From assembly GCA_030340625.1 (NCBI GenBank), contig JAOPHQ010002058.1:49176-113175 (forward strand): DNA of 64,000 bases, written 5' to 3'. Source of the stretch: Merluccius polli (lineage: Eukaryota > Chordata > Actinopteri > Gadiformes > Merlucciidae). The notes under the pieces are model-generated. The model was not told where the DNA came from and searched no databases. It saw only the letters and a program-made list of their open reading frames with translations. The translations under genes were made by a program, and so were the position numbers. This document shows positions 1 to 10,207 of this stretch, piece by piece. How positions within the stretch are numbered: the stretch's first letter is position 1; the number at the start of each line of letters is the position of its first letter.

Positions 1-1133
1 AATTAGTATTTCGATATTTCGATATTTCTAAAAATAGGCGCGCTATAAATATTTTAATTTGTGTAAATTTTACATCAAAAAAGCAAGTGGACCATTTCTC
101 CACTTTGGTATGTTTGTTCGACACCAAACTTTGGTCAATAGTTCCTTATACTCTTTAAAATTAAGAAGTTTATATCTCCACATCGGCATGTGCGATTTAA
201 ACGAAACTTGGTACGATGATAGCCCATGCCTCCCTGAGGGTCACATCAAAAGAAAATCAAATTCCGCCACTAGGTGGCGCTCTAATGGCAGCATACATCA
301 CTGTACAAAGACCGTAATAGTTATGAATATGAAATTCACAGGACACGTGTAGACTGGTGCCCGGAGCACACTTACCAAAAATCGTGTTTGTCGTGGTTGT
401 AACGCCCCCTACAGGGAATTAAAAAAACTGCCCCGATACCCCGTTTCACAGAAATGTATGAAACTCGGTGGGCACGTGTAACAATCCAACACCTACAAAA
501 AAGCCTCTTGGACCCATACGCCGGAAGTCAGATATTTACATTTTTGTCATTTTTCAATTTTCGCCTCCTATTTCAACAAACTCCTCCCAGGGGATTTGTC
601 GCTTGGGCTTCAACTTTTTTTTATACGTTCAGGAGATGGAACTTGAGAAAAGTTGTGCTATTTGCGACTCTACGTCAAAGGGCGTGTCCGTGGCGTGTCG
701 TCAAAGTTGGCCATTTTGAATCGAATGTCAAACTGTGATGCCATTTGTGCCATTCCCTAACCCTAATGTTAGCTACTATGAGTCTCCCTGTGAACGCCCC
801 GGTCTACCGCACTGCATGGATCGCGACGGACACCAACCTGTCGCGACACTATCCACGACACACCCCGACGGACTCGGCGAGGTCCCGCACACAGCTCCTT
901 GGAGCTTTAATTTTATTTTCTTATTTTAAAGAGCTCTATTTTGTTTTGGGGATTTCTGGTTCCATGCATTGCAAAATATTACTTGTTTGGATGCAATAAA
1001 TAATCACTGTTCAACTTTCATTCAGAGTCCAGCTTTCCGAACCTAGAAAATGTGGGTTATTCCTAAACATTGAGGTTAAAAGGTGCTACAAAAGTAACAG
1101 CAATCTTAAAGGATTTGGCCTGTTTGCACCCCA
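1..1133. other. Non-coding flank, unclassified
   Basis: No gene is recognised. The small open frames have no protein features I know. The text around 185-345 (a tract with CCACTAGGTGGCGCTC) has the look of a dispersed fish repeat, but no ends or target duplication were found. Confidence 0.4.
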
Positions 1134-1959
1134 GGGCCCAGTATTTCAAAACTTGCAATCCGGATCAGGATAATCCGGATAATGAAATCCTCCTTTTCTC
1201 AGTCCTGGATCAAGGTGATCCTGCTGACTTTATCCGAGTATTTCAAAACACCGGCAGGGTGGATCACCATGATCCCGATCTGGGCGGAGATGGATTTCCA
1301 AATCTCATGATGTCGCCTCCGGATCGAAACATGGCGGACTACCTCACGAAAGGAGCAGCTGGAAACGCGACTTCCACATAAAAAATGTAAGTTTACCGTC
1401 TAATGTGTAGCGGTTTTAAGACCATACGAATTCCAACCAACATGTCATGCAAGCCAACTTCTTGAATCGTCCCCTAATTAAAACCAGGCTGTAGCGATCT
1501 CTAATTGAGCCGTGGCCGCGCTAACGGGAGCTAACTTGGCTCCATTGACTTGTGTGTTAAGCAGCTAGCGGGCTAGCAAGGAAGCTGCTTTGTTGATGAA
1601 TTCTGCGGTCTATGGTTTAACTTAAAAGGGAATTAATTGGATGTACATCATACCGTAACTTTTTAAACTAACGCCAACCTGTTAAGAGTTTATTAGCGTT
1701 ACGTCATTGGCAATAGGGCTGAACGATGAATTGCATTTGCGATAATATCGCGATATGAAAAAACGCGATTTTCTAACCGCAAAGGCTGCGATTTGATTGG
1801 TCACGTGTAGCGGTGCAACGGGTCACGGATTACCCGTGATCCGTACGGATCAACCCTCACGGGTCGGGACGGACGTGATCCGCGGATCAACTGACAAATA
1901 ATAGTTGCGCGTTCACATCAAGCCGGTCGCGTATTTGTCCTCCTTTTTGAGAGCGCAAT

Positions 1960-2598
1960 AGTAACACACCGCGCACCCCCCCGTCGGCCGGAGTGTTACA
2001 ACCGCGCGCGCACTAGAGGTGCGCGGATGGCGGTTACAGCCGCGGACTCCGCGGTTAAACCGCGGATCGGGCGGATGACCTTACGAAAAATAATATTTTA
2101 ATTAAATTCGGGCGGGTGGCGGTTGAACCAATCAAATGAAAAGATATATATAAGTTACATTGTTAAATATTGTTACTTACATCCGATAAAAACGAGCACA
2201 CTTTTTTTCTCGCGTCAGCAGCGCTCGCGGACGGCGGGCGGGTGCGGTTTTGAAATTGGTCAAAAAACGTTGGTGCGGATGGATGGCGGACGGATGATGA
2301 GTTTTGTGATGCGGTTGCGGATACAATAATAGCCCATCCGCGCACCTCTAGCGCGCACCCCCCCCCCCCTCCGCGGTGTGTTACTGTTGCGCGCCCCCCC
2401 CCCCCCCCCCCCCCCCCCCCCCGTCGGCCGGAGTGTTACAACCGCGCGCGCGCACCCCCCCCCCCCCCCCCCCGTCGGCCATAGGTCCGCGGTGTGTTAC
2501 TATTGCGCGCATCCCCCCCCCCCCCCCCCCCCCGTCAACAATCGCGAACCCCCCCTCCCCGTCAACAATCGCGAACACCCCCCCCCCCCCCCCCTGTG
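1960..2598. repeat. GC-rich minisatellite with poly-C tracts
   Basis: Irregular units have the pattern GCGCGCAC(C)n, CCGTCGGCCG or CCGTCGGCCATAGGTCCG, then a GTGTGTTAC-like segment. The C runs reach about 20 bases. The array is split by the MITE at 2014-2350. Related units recur at 50640-51005 and 54965-55150. Proline- or glycine-rich open frames across it are artefacts of the C runs. Confidence 0.75.
2014..2350. mobile_element. hAT MITE (innermost of three nested)
   Basis: The ends are TAGAGGTGCGCGGATGG and the complementary CCATCCGCGCACCTCTA, with exact 8-bp duplications GCGCGCAC (2006-2013, 2351-2358). It is 337 bp long and has no coding capacity. It interrupts the poly-C minisatellite of the middle element. 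Confidence 0.85.
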
Positions 2599-2726
2599 GC
2601 ACCAGAATGGCCTACAAACACGGCAACACCTCGAGCATGGCCAGCCACGTGAAGCGACATCGTCCTGGCGAGTCGGGAGTTAAAAAAAAAAGACGCGCAG
2701 CAACTGCTTCTCCCCGATGCATTTAA
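2595..2726 (+). pseudogene. BED-type zinc finger remnant of hAT transposase
   Basis: The open frame reads about 43 residues containing YKHGNTSSMASHVKRH, then a lysine/arginine-rich stretch. This matches the second half of a BED finger, where asparagine-threonine-serine is followed by a spaced histidine pair. The first cysteine pair is not recognisable, because the upstream frame runs into poly-C. It is followed by a stop and AT-rich sequence, so only a fragment of the transposase N-terminus survives. Confidence 0.6.
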
Positions 2727-3139
2727 GCAGTGCTTTATTATTATATTATTATTATTTTATATTTTACTATGCTTAGGAAGCAGGATTATTATTTTGTTTT
2801 TACACATGTTACGCCTGTTATTCACTGTTGAATGTTAAAAATAAAACCAAAAAGCAATTGAAAGCTAAGTCACATTTGTCTTGTTATAATTTTTTTTTTT
2901 TTTTTTTTAATGACCCGACCCGTGACCCGTGACTAAAAAACCGTGACCCGATCCGACCCGTGAGTGTTGTGATCCGTTGCACCCCTAGTCACGTGACTTG
3001 CGAGTGAGCCGAGCGGAGCAAAGCAGAGCAGGCAGGGAGAGACGCTGCGCTTTAACCTGCTGCACAATGGCCTCAGGCTCGTCAGAAGAGCGCACAGCTG
3101 AAAGTTGTTTTTGTTTTTTTAAATGTATTTTATTTATTA

Positions 3140-3357
3140 ATCCGCACTTCCAGACCGTCACCGGGGCTTCAGAGTAATGTGTCCGAGGAGAGTAACCCTC
3201 TCCCGGACACACACGCTAGCTTTTACCGCTGTTTTAAAAAAAATGTATTTTATTTATTAATCCGCACTTCCAGACCGTCACCGGGGCTTCAGAGTAGTGT
3301 CCGATGAGAGTAGCCCTCTCCCGGACACACACGCTAGCTTTTACCGCTGTTTTATTT
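3140..3357. repeat. 117-bp satellite, two tandem copies
   Basis: Each unit contains GACCGTCACCGGGGCTTC, then a TGTCCGAGGAGAG...CTCTCCCGGACA inverted repeat that could fold as a hairpin, then CGCTAGCTTTTACCGCTG. The same unit occurs inside another hAT (13130-13500) and as a free array (26262-27063). Confidence 0.85.
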
Positions 3358-3737
3358 TCAACTTTCAGCTTTATTTTTTGTATATTTATATCTGACTGTA
3401 TATTTTATTAATTTATTTATAGACTGTCCTGTTAAGTTCAGACAGTGTTTAAGAAGTGCAGTCCACGTTTACATATCATGTTTCATGAAACGTGAAAAGT
3501 TAGATGTTGAAGAGGTAAAGCCACAGATTTGTTTGCTTTATTGTTGTAATCTGCGCTTTAAATAAATCTGATATTGTTTATTATGAAACAGATTGATTTA
3601 TTGCTTGTGTTCGTTGAAAAATACATGAGAAGAGGACCTTGAAAAAATAATCGCATATTAAATCACAATCGCAATATTGAGGGGAAAAAAAATCGCAATT
3701 AGATTATTTTCCAAAATCGTTCAGCCCTAATTGGCAA

Positions 3738-4451
3738 CACAGCAGACTTAGGAAAATAGGCTACATGTGTACAGACCAGACTGCTGCAGTACTTTGGAAA
3801 CGTAACGTTACACGGTACGAGTATTAACTATACGGTTCATTCAGACGTGTCAGGATGCTATAGTAATGCTGGGGATGATATCATGCTTTTGTGTACATAA
3901 ACAAAGATACTCATACACCTTCTCTTCTACTTTCAGAGTCCACTCACAGCCATGGACCACTCGGCTATTAAAGACAACCGTATGAGTGCTGGACATCCTT
4001 GGAAACGCTTTAATTGTATTGATACGTTCAAGGTTTTCAAGTTATTGGATTCTGAATAAAGTGCTTGAAACTGCTTGAAATTGTAATTACATTGTGACAC
4101 AATTAGAAACAGTTTTTCATCCTAATTTGTCTCCCTTATATAGAAGGCTCTCACTAAACATAATTATGGTCATTTATAGCAAAATAGCATCTGATTTGAT
4201 TAAGTAAAATAATCAGTTTGTACACAAACACTGAAATACATTGCTGCAGGTTTTAAAATCACATTCAAGCCATTTCCAAACATTTTAAAAGTGCATTTTT
4301 AAGCTTCTGATTGAAATCAAATGTGTCTTCATTTAATCAGAAGCATGAAAATATACCTTGAAAGTGCTTCAATGTGCAGCATGATATAAATTGTGACACT
4401 GAAAAAATGCACACATTCAGATGTGTGCAGAAGGTGGAACCAGAGGGTGAA
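3738..4451 (+). other. Left remainder of the composite element; start of an interrupted exon
   Basis: This stretch is AT-rich and non-coding. Near its end, TGTGTGCAG at about 4424-4432 could be a splice acceptor. It is followed by codons for K-V-E-P-E-G-E, which continue in frame after the Gypsy insertion at 9343. The Gypsy target duplication GTGAA occupies 4447-4451. Confidence 0.45.
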
Positions 4452-5136
4452 TGTTACGAACCCAGCTCGTTACGGGAAAAGGGAAGTAACACACGCAACC
4501 CGATGGGATGGGGTTGTAATTATAGTGCTGTTTATTACAAACCACAAGGGAATAGTAAATAACAAATAAACAGAAAAGGGCCGTAAGGTGCTGTCAAATC
4601 AAAGAACCAAATATAACAAAAAGAGAACTCCTTAAAAATAAAGTGGAGCTACTTATCTATTAACTAAAGGGGTTGCCAACAGGCCCCAAATAAAATTGTC
4701 CTAAAACCAAACCTAACTAGCTACTCTGGCTTATACAAACAGAAATACACATGATCAGCACCCTCTAAACCTAGGGTCCCTAAACAGGGAAAAACATAAA
4801 TGTGAGTGCCGGTAAACCCAGGCAGTACAGAAGTGATATCTCTTACCCTGGCCCAAATCTGGGAACACACACACAATCTCTAACAATTTCTCTCTCTTTT
4901 GCGACTACTCCGCTCAGTGTCCTATAGGTGTCTGCCTCCGCTTGTCAGACGAACCGGGCTTTTATTCCGCCTCCACGGCGCTGTCGCTCTCTGCTTGGCT
5001 GGGCCCCCCACCAATCAGCCGCCAAGGCCAATCAGGGGACGTAAGGACCCGCCCACTGGAGATGCTCTGCGGGAAACAGGAGGGGTAGCGGATACAGAGG
5101 GAGGGGAAACCACGCCGTCGGCTCAAGGCCGTAACA
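4452..5136 (-). repeat. Full LTR (3' LTR of the scrambled Gypsy)
   Basis: It is 685 bp long with ends TGTTACGAAC and GGCCGTAACA. On the minus strand it follows a purine tract, TAAGTGGGGGGA (5137-5148), the primer for plus-strand synthesis. That fixes the element orientation. Confidence 0.85.
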
Positions 5137-5145
5137 TCCCCCCAC

Positions 5146-7509
5146 TTACTCAACCTTTGGACTAAGCAGATTGGTCAACGAATGGACCACGGAGAAGTTT
5201 CGGCAGAAGCTGCGGTAGTAACCGGCCATGCCGAGGAAACTACGCAGGGCCTTCCTGTCAGTGGGAACGGAACACGCTGAGATGGCCGAGACCTTGGCTT
5301 CGACAGGCCGCACCTGCCCTTGTCCCACCTGTCGACCCAGGTAAGTGACAGTGGCCTCACCAAAGTCACATTTGGCCAGGTTGAGGGTGAGATTGGCGCT
5401 GCTGAGACGGGTGAACACTTGTTCAAGGACCTGTACATGCTCCTCCCATGAGCGAGTGTACACTATGAGGTCATCCAGGTAAGCATTACAGTTTGATATA
5501 CCTGATAACACAATATTTACTAGACGCTGAAACGTAGCAGGCGCATTACACATACCAAACGCCATGACCGTGTACTCGAGGAAGTGATCCGGGGTGACAA
5601 ACGCGGATATTTTGGATGCTCTCTCTGTTAATGGAAGTTGCCAGTATCCTTTTAACAGGTCTAGTTTACTGACAAATTTGGCGGTGCCCAAGTTGTCCAC
5701 ACAGTCCTCCATCCGCGGCAACGGATAGGAATCGGGGACAGTGACATTGTTCACCTTACGGAAATCGGTGATAAAGCGTGGGGAACCATCTGGTTTAGCA
5801 CCGACCAGACATGGGGAACTCCACGGCCTAGAGCTGGGGCGGGCGAAACCGTGTCGCAATAAATACTCTGCTTCTTGTTTCATTAGCGCGCGCTTGACAG
5901 AGTTGACGCGGTACGCATGCTGTTTAATGGGCCGTGCGTTCTTGACATCCACATCGTGGCACAAAACCGAGGTCTGGGACGGAACATTACCAAACAGTTC
6001 CGGGAACCTAGCCACTAATGAAAGTAGGTTCTGTTGTTGACCGGGGGAGAGATGCTCTAAGCGAGACGGCAGTTCCTGCAGCATCTCGGAATTAGATAGG
6101 CGAGCCGTTTGTGGATCAGCCGAACGGTGAACAACATGATCCTCAGGAGCAGAGGAGGTCACCATTAACGCTGTGCCTGGAGTAACGGGTTCACGAGTGA
6201 AATAAGCCTTTAGCATATTAACGTGACACATGCGCGTTCTCTTACGCCGCTCCGGGGTACTGATTACATAATCAGTGTCACTGAGGCGGTCTCGGACCTC
6301 GTACGGACCGGAGAACTTGGCAGACAACGACGAGCCAGGAACCGGTAACAACGCCAGAACTTTATCTCCGCTATGGAAATCTCGCTGCACGGCGCGCCAA
6401 TCAAACCTTCGTTTCATCTTACTTTGCGAGGCAGCCAACATTTTCCGGGCAATGGCGTTAGCACCGTGCAGGCGCTCACGAAACTTAGTAACATAGTCCA
6501 AAACATTTGTCCCAGGTGCGGTACCGGTGGACAAGAACTTCTCTTGCAGAACTTGCAACGGGCCCCGCGGTGTATGACCGACGACAAGCTGCGCAGGACT
6601 GAATCCTAAAGATTCCTGAAAGGCTTCACGGGCCGCAAATAATACGAAAGGGACTCCGTCATCCCAGTTTTTCTTTTTTTCCATGCAATACTTACGCAGC
6701 ATCGATTTTAACGTTTGATGCCACCGTTCTAGTGCGCCCTGCGACTCCGGGTGGTACGCACTAGAAACCGCGTGCCGCACGTTTAACGTTTGGAGCACTT
6801 GTTTAAATAGCTTGGACTGAAAATTAGTCCCTTGGTCCGTTTGAACCGTGCGAGGGAGTCCAAATGTGGAGAAGAATTTCGTAAGAGCGATCGCCACTGA
6901 GCTAGCGGTAATCTTACGCATAGGGATGGCTTCGGGAAACCGGGTAGCAGCACACATTATTGTTAACAAATATCCGTTACCGCTTGTTGTCCGCGGCAAC
7001 GGACCAACACAGTCCACTATCACTCGATCAAACGGCTCACCTATCACCGGGATGGGATGCAGGGGAGCCGGTGGCACCACCTGGTTCGGTTTACCAACGA
7101 GTTGGCACACGTGACAGCTGCGGCAATACTTTGCAACATCACCCTTCATTCCGGGCCAAAAGAAATGCTTTAATAGTAGCTGGTACGTTTTACTAATGCC
7201 CAAATGTCCGGACCAGTCACTTTCGTGCGCCACCGATAACACATGCGTTCTAAACTCCGCAGGCACAACTACCTGGCATACAACGCTCCACTCGGCGCCA
7301 GCGGCTACAGAGGGGGACCATCTGCGCATTAGGAGATCATCCTCCGTATAATAGGCTACCCGTTCGTCGGTTGCCTTGCTGTTGCTCACCACCTTTGAGA
7401 AGCATTTTTTCAATGACAGGTCAGCCTTTTGCGCCTCACGTAGACGAGCCCGACTCATTGGGAGAGACGGCCGGTCGCTGACAGGTGGGAAACCACGCCG
7501 TCGGCTCAA
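5146..7509 (-). pseudogene. Gypsy Pol fragment: integrase followed by reverse transcriptase
   Basis: The open frame has 787 codons. The first ~8 come from an LTR fragment, so its initiation codon is not native. Integrase has an HHCC zinc-binding region at about residues 95-135 and a DD35E core at D166, D225 and E261. A C-terminal domain runs to about 440. Reverse transcriptase follows (about 510-787) with KLDLLKGYWQ and the YLDD active site at 677-680. Integrase before RT is the domain order of the Gmr1 group of Ty3/Gypsy elements. The frame stops right after the RT connection region, where it meets the polypurine tract, so RNase H is missing here. The LTR-derived start and lost RNase H make a working polyprotein unlikely. 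Confidence 0.85.
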
Positions 7510-7616
7510 GGCCGTAACATCCCCCCACTTAAAATGGCGGCCACCGCCTATTAAAATACAGTTTCTAAATTATCACAAACACTACGTTACCTTTTCTTTT
7601 TTTTTCTTCCAAATTT

Positions 7617-7868
7617 CTATAATCTGGACAGGGCATCAGCTACTACATTTTCCCTCCCCTTTTTGTGTCGAATTTCAAGGCTGTAATCCTGCATAGCCAG
7701 CGCCCAGCGCATGAGGCGCTGGTTATGGTTGTACATGCGCGTGAGGAACACCAGCAGATTATGGTCTGTATAAACCACTATCGGTACCGAACTAGACCCG
7801 ACGTATGCCTCAAAATGCTGGAGAGCTAACAGCAAGGCAAGTGTCTCCTTCTCAATGGTGGAAAACAT
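7617..7868 (-). pseudogene. RNase H C-terminal fragment of the same Gypsy element
   Basis: The 83-codon frame contains FSTIEKETLALLLALQHFE, YTDHNLLVFL and a final ADALSRL. These are the second half of a retrotransposon RNase H, with the catalytic E of IEKE and D of TDHN, but lacking the first catalytic aspartate. It ends normally, then shows untranslated sequence and a polypurine tract (near 7517-7528) leading into 29 bases of LTR. It has been separated from its RT, which lies downstream at 5146-7509. Confidence 0.8.
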
Positions 7869-7870
7869 AC

Positions 7871-7888
7871 GTGGGGGCTCGTCCGGGA
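7871..7888 (+). other. Primer-binding site, tRNA-Pro type, inverted relative to pol
   Basis: TGGGGGCTCGTCCGGGAT is complementary to the 3' end of tRNA-Pro and is well known from gammaretroviruses. It lies on the plus strand, with gag downstream, while pol is on the minus strand. This shows the primer site-gag block has been inverted. Confidence 0.75.
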
Positions 7889-7955
7889 TCTTTACCCGTT
7901 AAAGGGGTCCCGGGATTGTGTAGTTGTTATATTTCCCTTGGCATAGTAAGTATTA

Positions 7956-8783
7956 TTGGATGTGTTTATGGCGACCGGGTTTGACTTAAATGGGTTTTTG
8001 GCCAACCCGTCGTATGACAGCTTTATTAGCTGTAGGAAGGATGAACTCATCCAAATTGCAGCCCATTTTGGCTTGGGGCATCCCTGGCAGATCCTTAAAA
8101 GGGATCTCCAAGGGTTGGTTCTTGGCGAGTTAATAGAACAGGAACTTGTCATGCTGCCGGCGCAGGCCGAGCCGACTGAGCGGTTGGACACACAAGGAGA
8201 AAAGGACAGCCGCGAGGGCGTGCAAGAGGTACTGACAGGGGAGCCCCCAAAAACTCCCGTCACGATGCCCAGGTATGATCCTGTCTCCTCGGTGAGCACC
8301 GGCTCTATAGCGGAGGCCAGACTCAAGGTCCGCCTCGCCCGCCTCCGGATGGAGGCCGAGCAAAGGGCTCAGACCCGAGAGGCTCAGCTTAAGCTGGACA
8401 TCAAGCGGCTGGAGATAGAGGCAGAGACGGCGGTGCGCCTCCGCGAGCTGGAGCTGGCGTCTCAGAGAGAGACGCAGGGGGGTGTGGGGGTCTATGCAGT
8501 TCCTTCGCCCTCCTTACCATCGGTACCTTCTCCTACATTTGATATTAATAAGCATATTGCCCTGGTGCCTGTATTTAGAGAGACGGAGGTCGACTCATAT
8601 TCTTCGGCGTTTGAGCGCATCGCCTCGGCTCTGCGATGGCCCAGCGAGGTTTGGCCGTTGCTGTTGCAGTGCAAAATACATAGCAAAGCTCTTGATGCTG
8701 TGGCGGCGCTCCCGGTAGAGGAAAGCCTAAATTATGAGCAGGTAAAGTCAGCCATCCTCCGTGCATACGAACTGGTACCGGAG
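7956..8783 (+). pseudogene. Gypsy Gag, N-terminal part
   Basis: The open frame is joined to the truncated LTR at about codon 277. It begins with a TTG where the family would have its start; the first ATG in frame is at 7968. It has a CRKDELIQIAAHFG N-terminal segment, a long charged helix around residues 110-165 (repeated arginine/glutamate, likely coiled coil), and a capsid-like part. That part contains HIALVPVFRETEVDSYSSAF and ILRAYELVPEA. The zinc-knuckle and protease are lost: after LVPEA the frame enters LTR sequence. Microhomology GGCCGTAAG marks the join. It belongs to the same family as the pol at 5146-7509, by my recognition of fish Gypsy gags. Confidence 0.7.
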
Positions 8784-9340
8784 GCCGTAAGGTGCTGTCA
8801 AATCAAAGAACCAAATATAACAAAAAGAGAACTCCTTAAGAATAAAGTGGAGCTACTTATCTATTAACTAAAGGGGTTGCCAACAGGCCCCAAATAAAAT
8901 TGTCCTAAAACCAAACCTAACTAGCTACTCTGGCTTATACAAACAGAAATACACATGATCAGCACCCTCTAAACCTAGGGTCCCTAAACAGGGAAAAACG
9001 TAAATGTGAGTGCCGGTAAACCCAGGCAGTACAGAAGTGATATATCTTACCCTGGCCCAAATCTGGGAACACACACACGATCTCTAACAATTTCTCTCTC
9101 TTTTGCGACTACTCCGCTCAGTGTCCTATAGGTGTCTGCCTCCGCTTGTCAGGCGCACCGGGCTTTTATTCCGCCTCCACGGCGCTGTCGCTCTCTGCTT
9201 GGCTGGGCCCCCCACCAATCAGCCGCCAAGGCCAATCAGGGGACGTAAGGACCCGCCCACTGGAGATGCTCTGCGGGAAACAGGAGGGGTAGCGGATACA
9301 GAGGGAGGGGAAACCACGCCGTCGGCTCAAGGCCGTAACA
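8783..9340 (-). repeat. Truncated LTR (5' LTR of the scrambled Gypsy)
   Basis: This 558-bp copy is nearly identical to 4579-5136 and lacks the inner ~128 bp next to the primer-binding site. It is followed by the GTGAA duplication. Confidence 0.85.
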
Positions 9341-9342
9341 GT

Positions 9343-9543
9343 GAACCTTGCACCAGCACCAGCATTGTTCCTGGCCAGAGCCAGGAGGAGGAAGAGGCCG
9401 GTGATGAGGATGCTTATCAAAAGCTCCTCAAAATGGAGACCGAGAGGGCAGTCAAACAACTTGAACTCGCCAATGAACAAATAAAGCTGATGCAAAGAAA
9501 CAGAACTGAAAATAAAGCTGTTAGAACAACAGCTCACTTCTGA
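9343..9543 (+). pseudogene. C-terminal part of a Harbinger-type accessory (Myb-like) protein
   Basis: After the Gypsy insertion the frame resumes with E-P-C-T-S-T, then an acidic stretch (QSQEEEEAGDEDAY). A helical segment with QKLLKMETERAVKQLEL follows, and then a stop. Acidic linkers plus a C-terminal coiled coil are usual for the Myb/SANT proteins of PIF/Harbinger elements. The exon began before 4447 and was split by the Gypsy insertion. The upstream DNA-binding part is not present. Confidence 0.5.
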
Positions 9544-10207
9544 CCTCTGAGCTGGGTTAGGTCCTGTTTAGTTATTGACCACATTATTTGAAATGTCTTT
9601 GTTTAGTTGGAATTAAAGTTTGTTTGGAGCCTGCATTCCTGTTGTCTTTCTCTGATGTTTTGGTACATGCAAGTTACAATGTTTGAAACTAGAATTTGAG
9701 AAATAGGTCTGTAATTGTTACTCTTATTTACAGCAGTTTCAGAAAGTGAGGTCAAATATTTTACTATACTTTACATTTCTTACAATTAGGCTGCTTTATT
9801 ATTTTTAAATATATTTTTTTAATATTTATTATTATTTGTTAAAAGTAAAACACTAACACTTTAGATTAAGTGTAATGAACATCTTGAGTAACAATATCTA
9901 GGAGAAGTGGAGCTGAGACTTAATCTAAATGATTTAATCCAAGTGAAATCCACCTCTGAGGTGGGATCCAAATGATCCTGAAATTTTGGTATCAAGTTGA
10001 TCCAGAGATCTGCCTTAACTTTTGAAATACCCAAATCCAGCCTTTAATCTGGATTCAGGGGAGGATTGGATTACCAAAGCAGAATCCTGATCTTCAGGAT
10101 CAGGATTATCTGGATCTGTGTTGAAATACCCAGTTTTCAGATCAGATCTAGATTTAATCCAATCCGACAAGGATAATCCTGTCAATCCCTTTTGAAATAC
10201 TGGGCCC

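Larger units (their letters stand above)
1808..2987. mobile_element. hAT element (middle of three nested), non-autonomous
   Basis: The ends read TAGCGGTGCAACGG (left) and the complement of TAGGGGTGCAACGG (right). They are flanked by exact 8-bp duplications GTCACGTG (1800-1807, 2988-2995). Inside are poly-C minisatellite units and a remnant BED zinc finger at 2595-2726, so this is an internally deleted relative of a BED-type hAT transposon. Confidence 0.85.
1714..3729. mobile_element. hAT element (outer of three nested)
   Basis: Inverted ends begin TAGGGCTGAACGAT (1714) and finish with its complement at 3729. The flanks are an exact 8-bp duplication ATTGGCAA (1706-1713 and 3730-3737), the hAT signature. 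No transposase of its own is left. It carries the 1808-2987 insertion and two copies of a 117-bp satellite at 3140-3357. Confidence 0.85.
4452..9340 (-). mobile_element. Scrambled Ty3/Gypsy retrotransposon
   Basis: It is flanked by an exact 5-bp target duplication GTGAA (4447-4451, 9341-9345) and bounded by LTRs with TGTTAC..GTAACA ends. Pol is read on the minus strand. In that direction the order is a 5' LTR lacking its inner end, then the primer-binding site plus gag in the opposite orientation. Next come the end of RNase H, a polypurine tract and the first ~29 bases of an LTR, then integrase-RT, a second polypurine tract and a full 3' LTR. A normal element would have primer site and gag on the same strand as pol, and RT joined to RNase H. 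It cannot be autonomous. The two LTRs differ at only about six places over ~558 bp, so the insertion is young. Confidence 0.85.
1134..10207 (+). mobile_element. Large composite DNA transposon, PIF/Harbinger-like, with nested insertions
   Basis: The two ends are an 18-bp inverted repeat, GGGCCCAGTATTTCAAAA at 1134 and its complement ending at 10207. Just inside each end lie degenerate copies of GGATCAGGATAATCC-type motifs (1150-1320 and 9920-10190), like the subterminal binding sites of cut-and-paste elements. The right part encodes a short acidic coiled-coil tail typical of the second (Myb/SANT-like) protein of Harbinger elements. No transposase remains and no clear target duplication is visible. 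Most of the present length is later insertions: the hAT nest at 1714-3729 and the Gypsy element at 4452-9340. The superfamily is an inference; the inverted ends are seen directly. Confidence 0.6.

Noticed and set aside
2376..2726. Proline-rich open frames across poly-C
   Set aside because: They exist only because C and G runs contain no stop codons. Only the last ~43 codons (2595-2726) have protein character.
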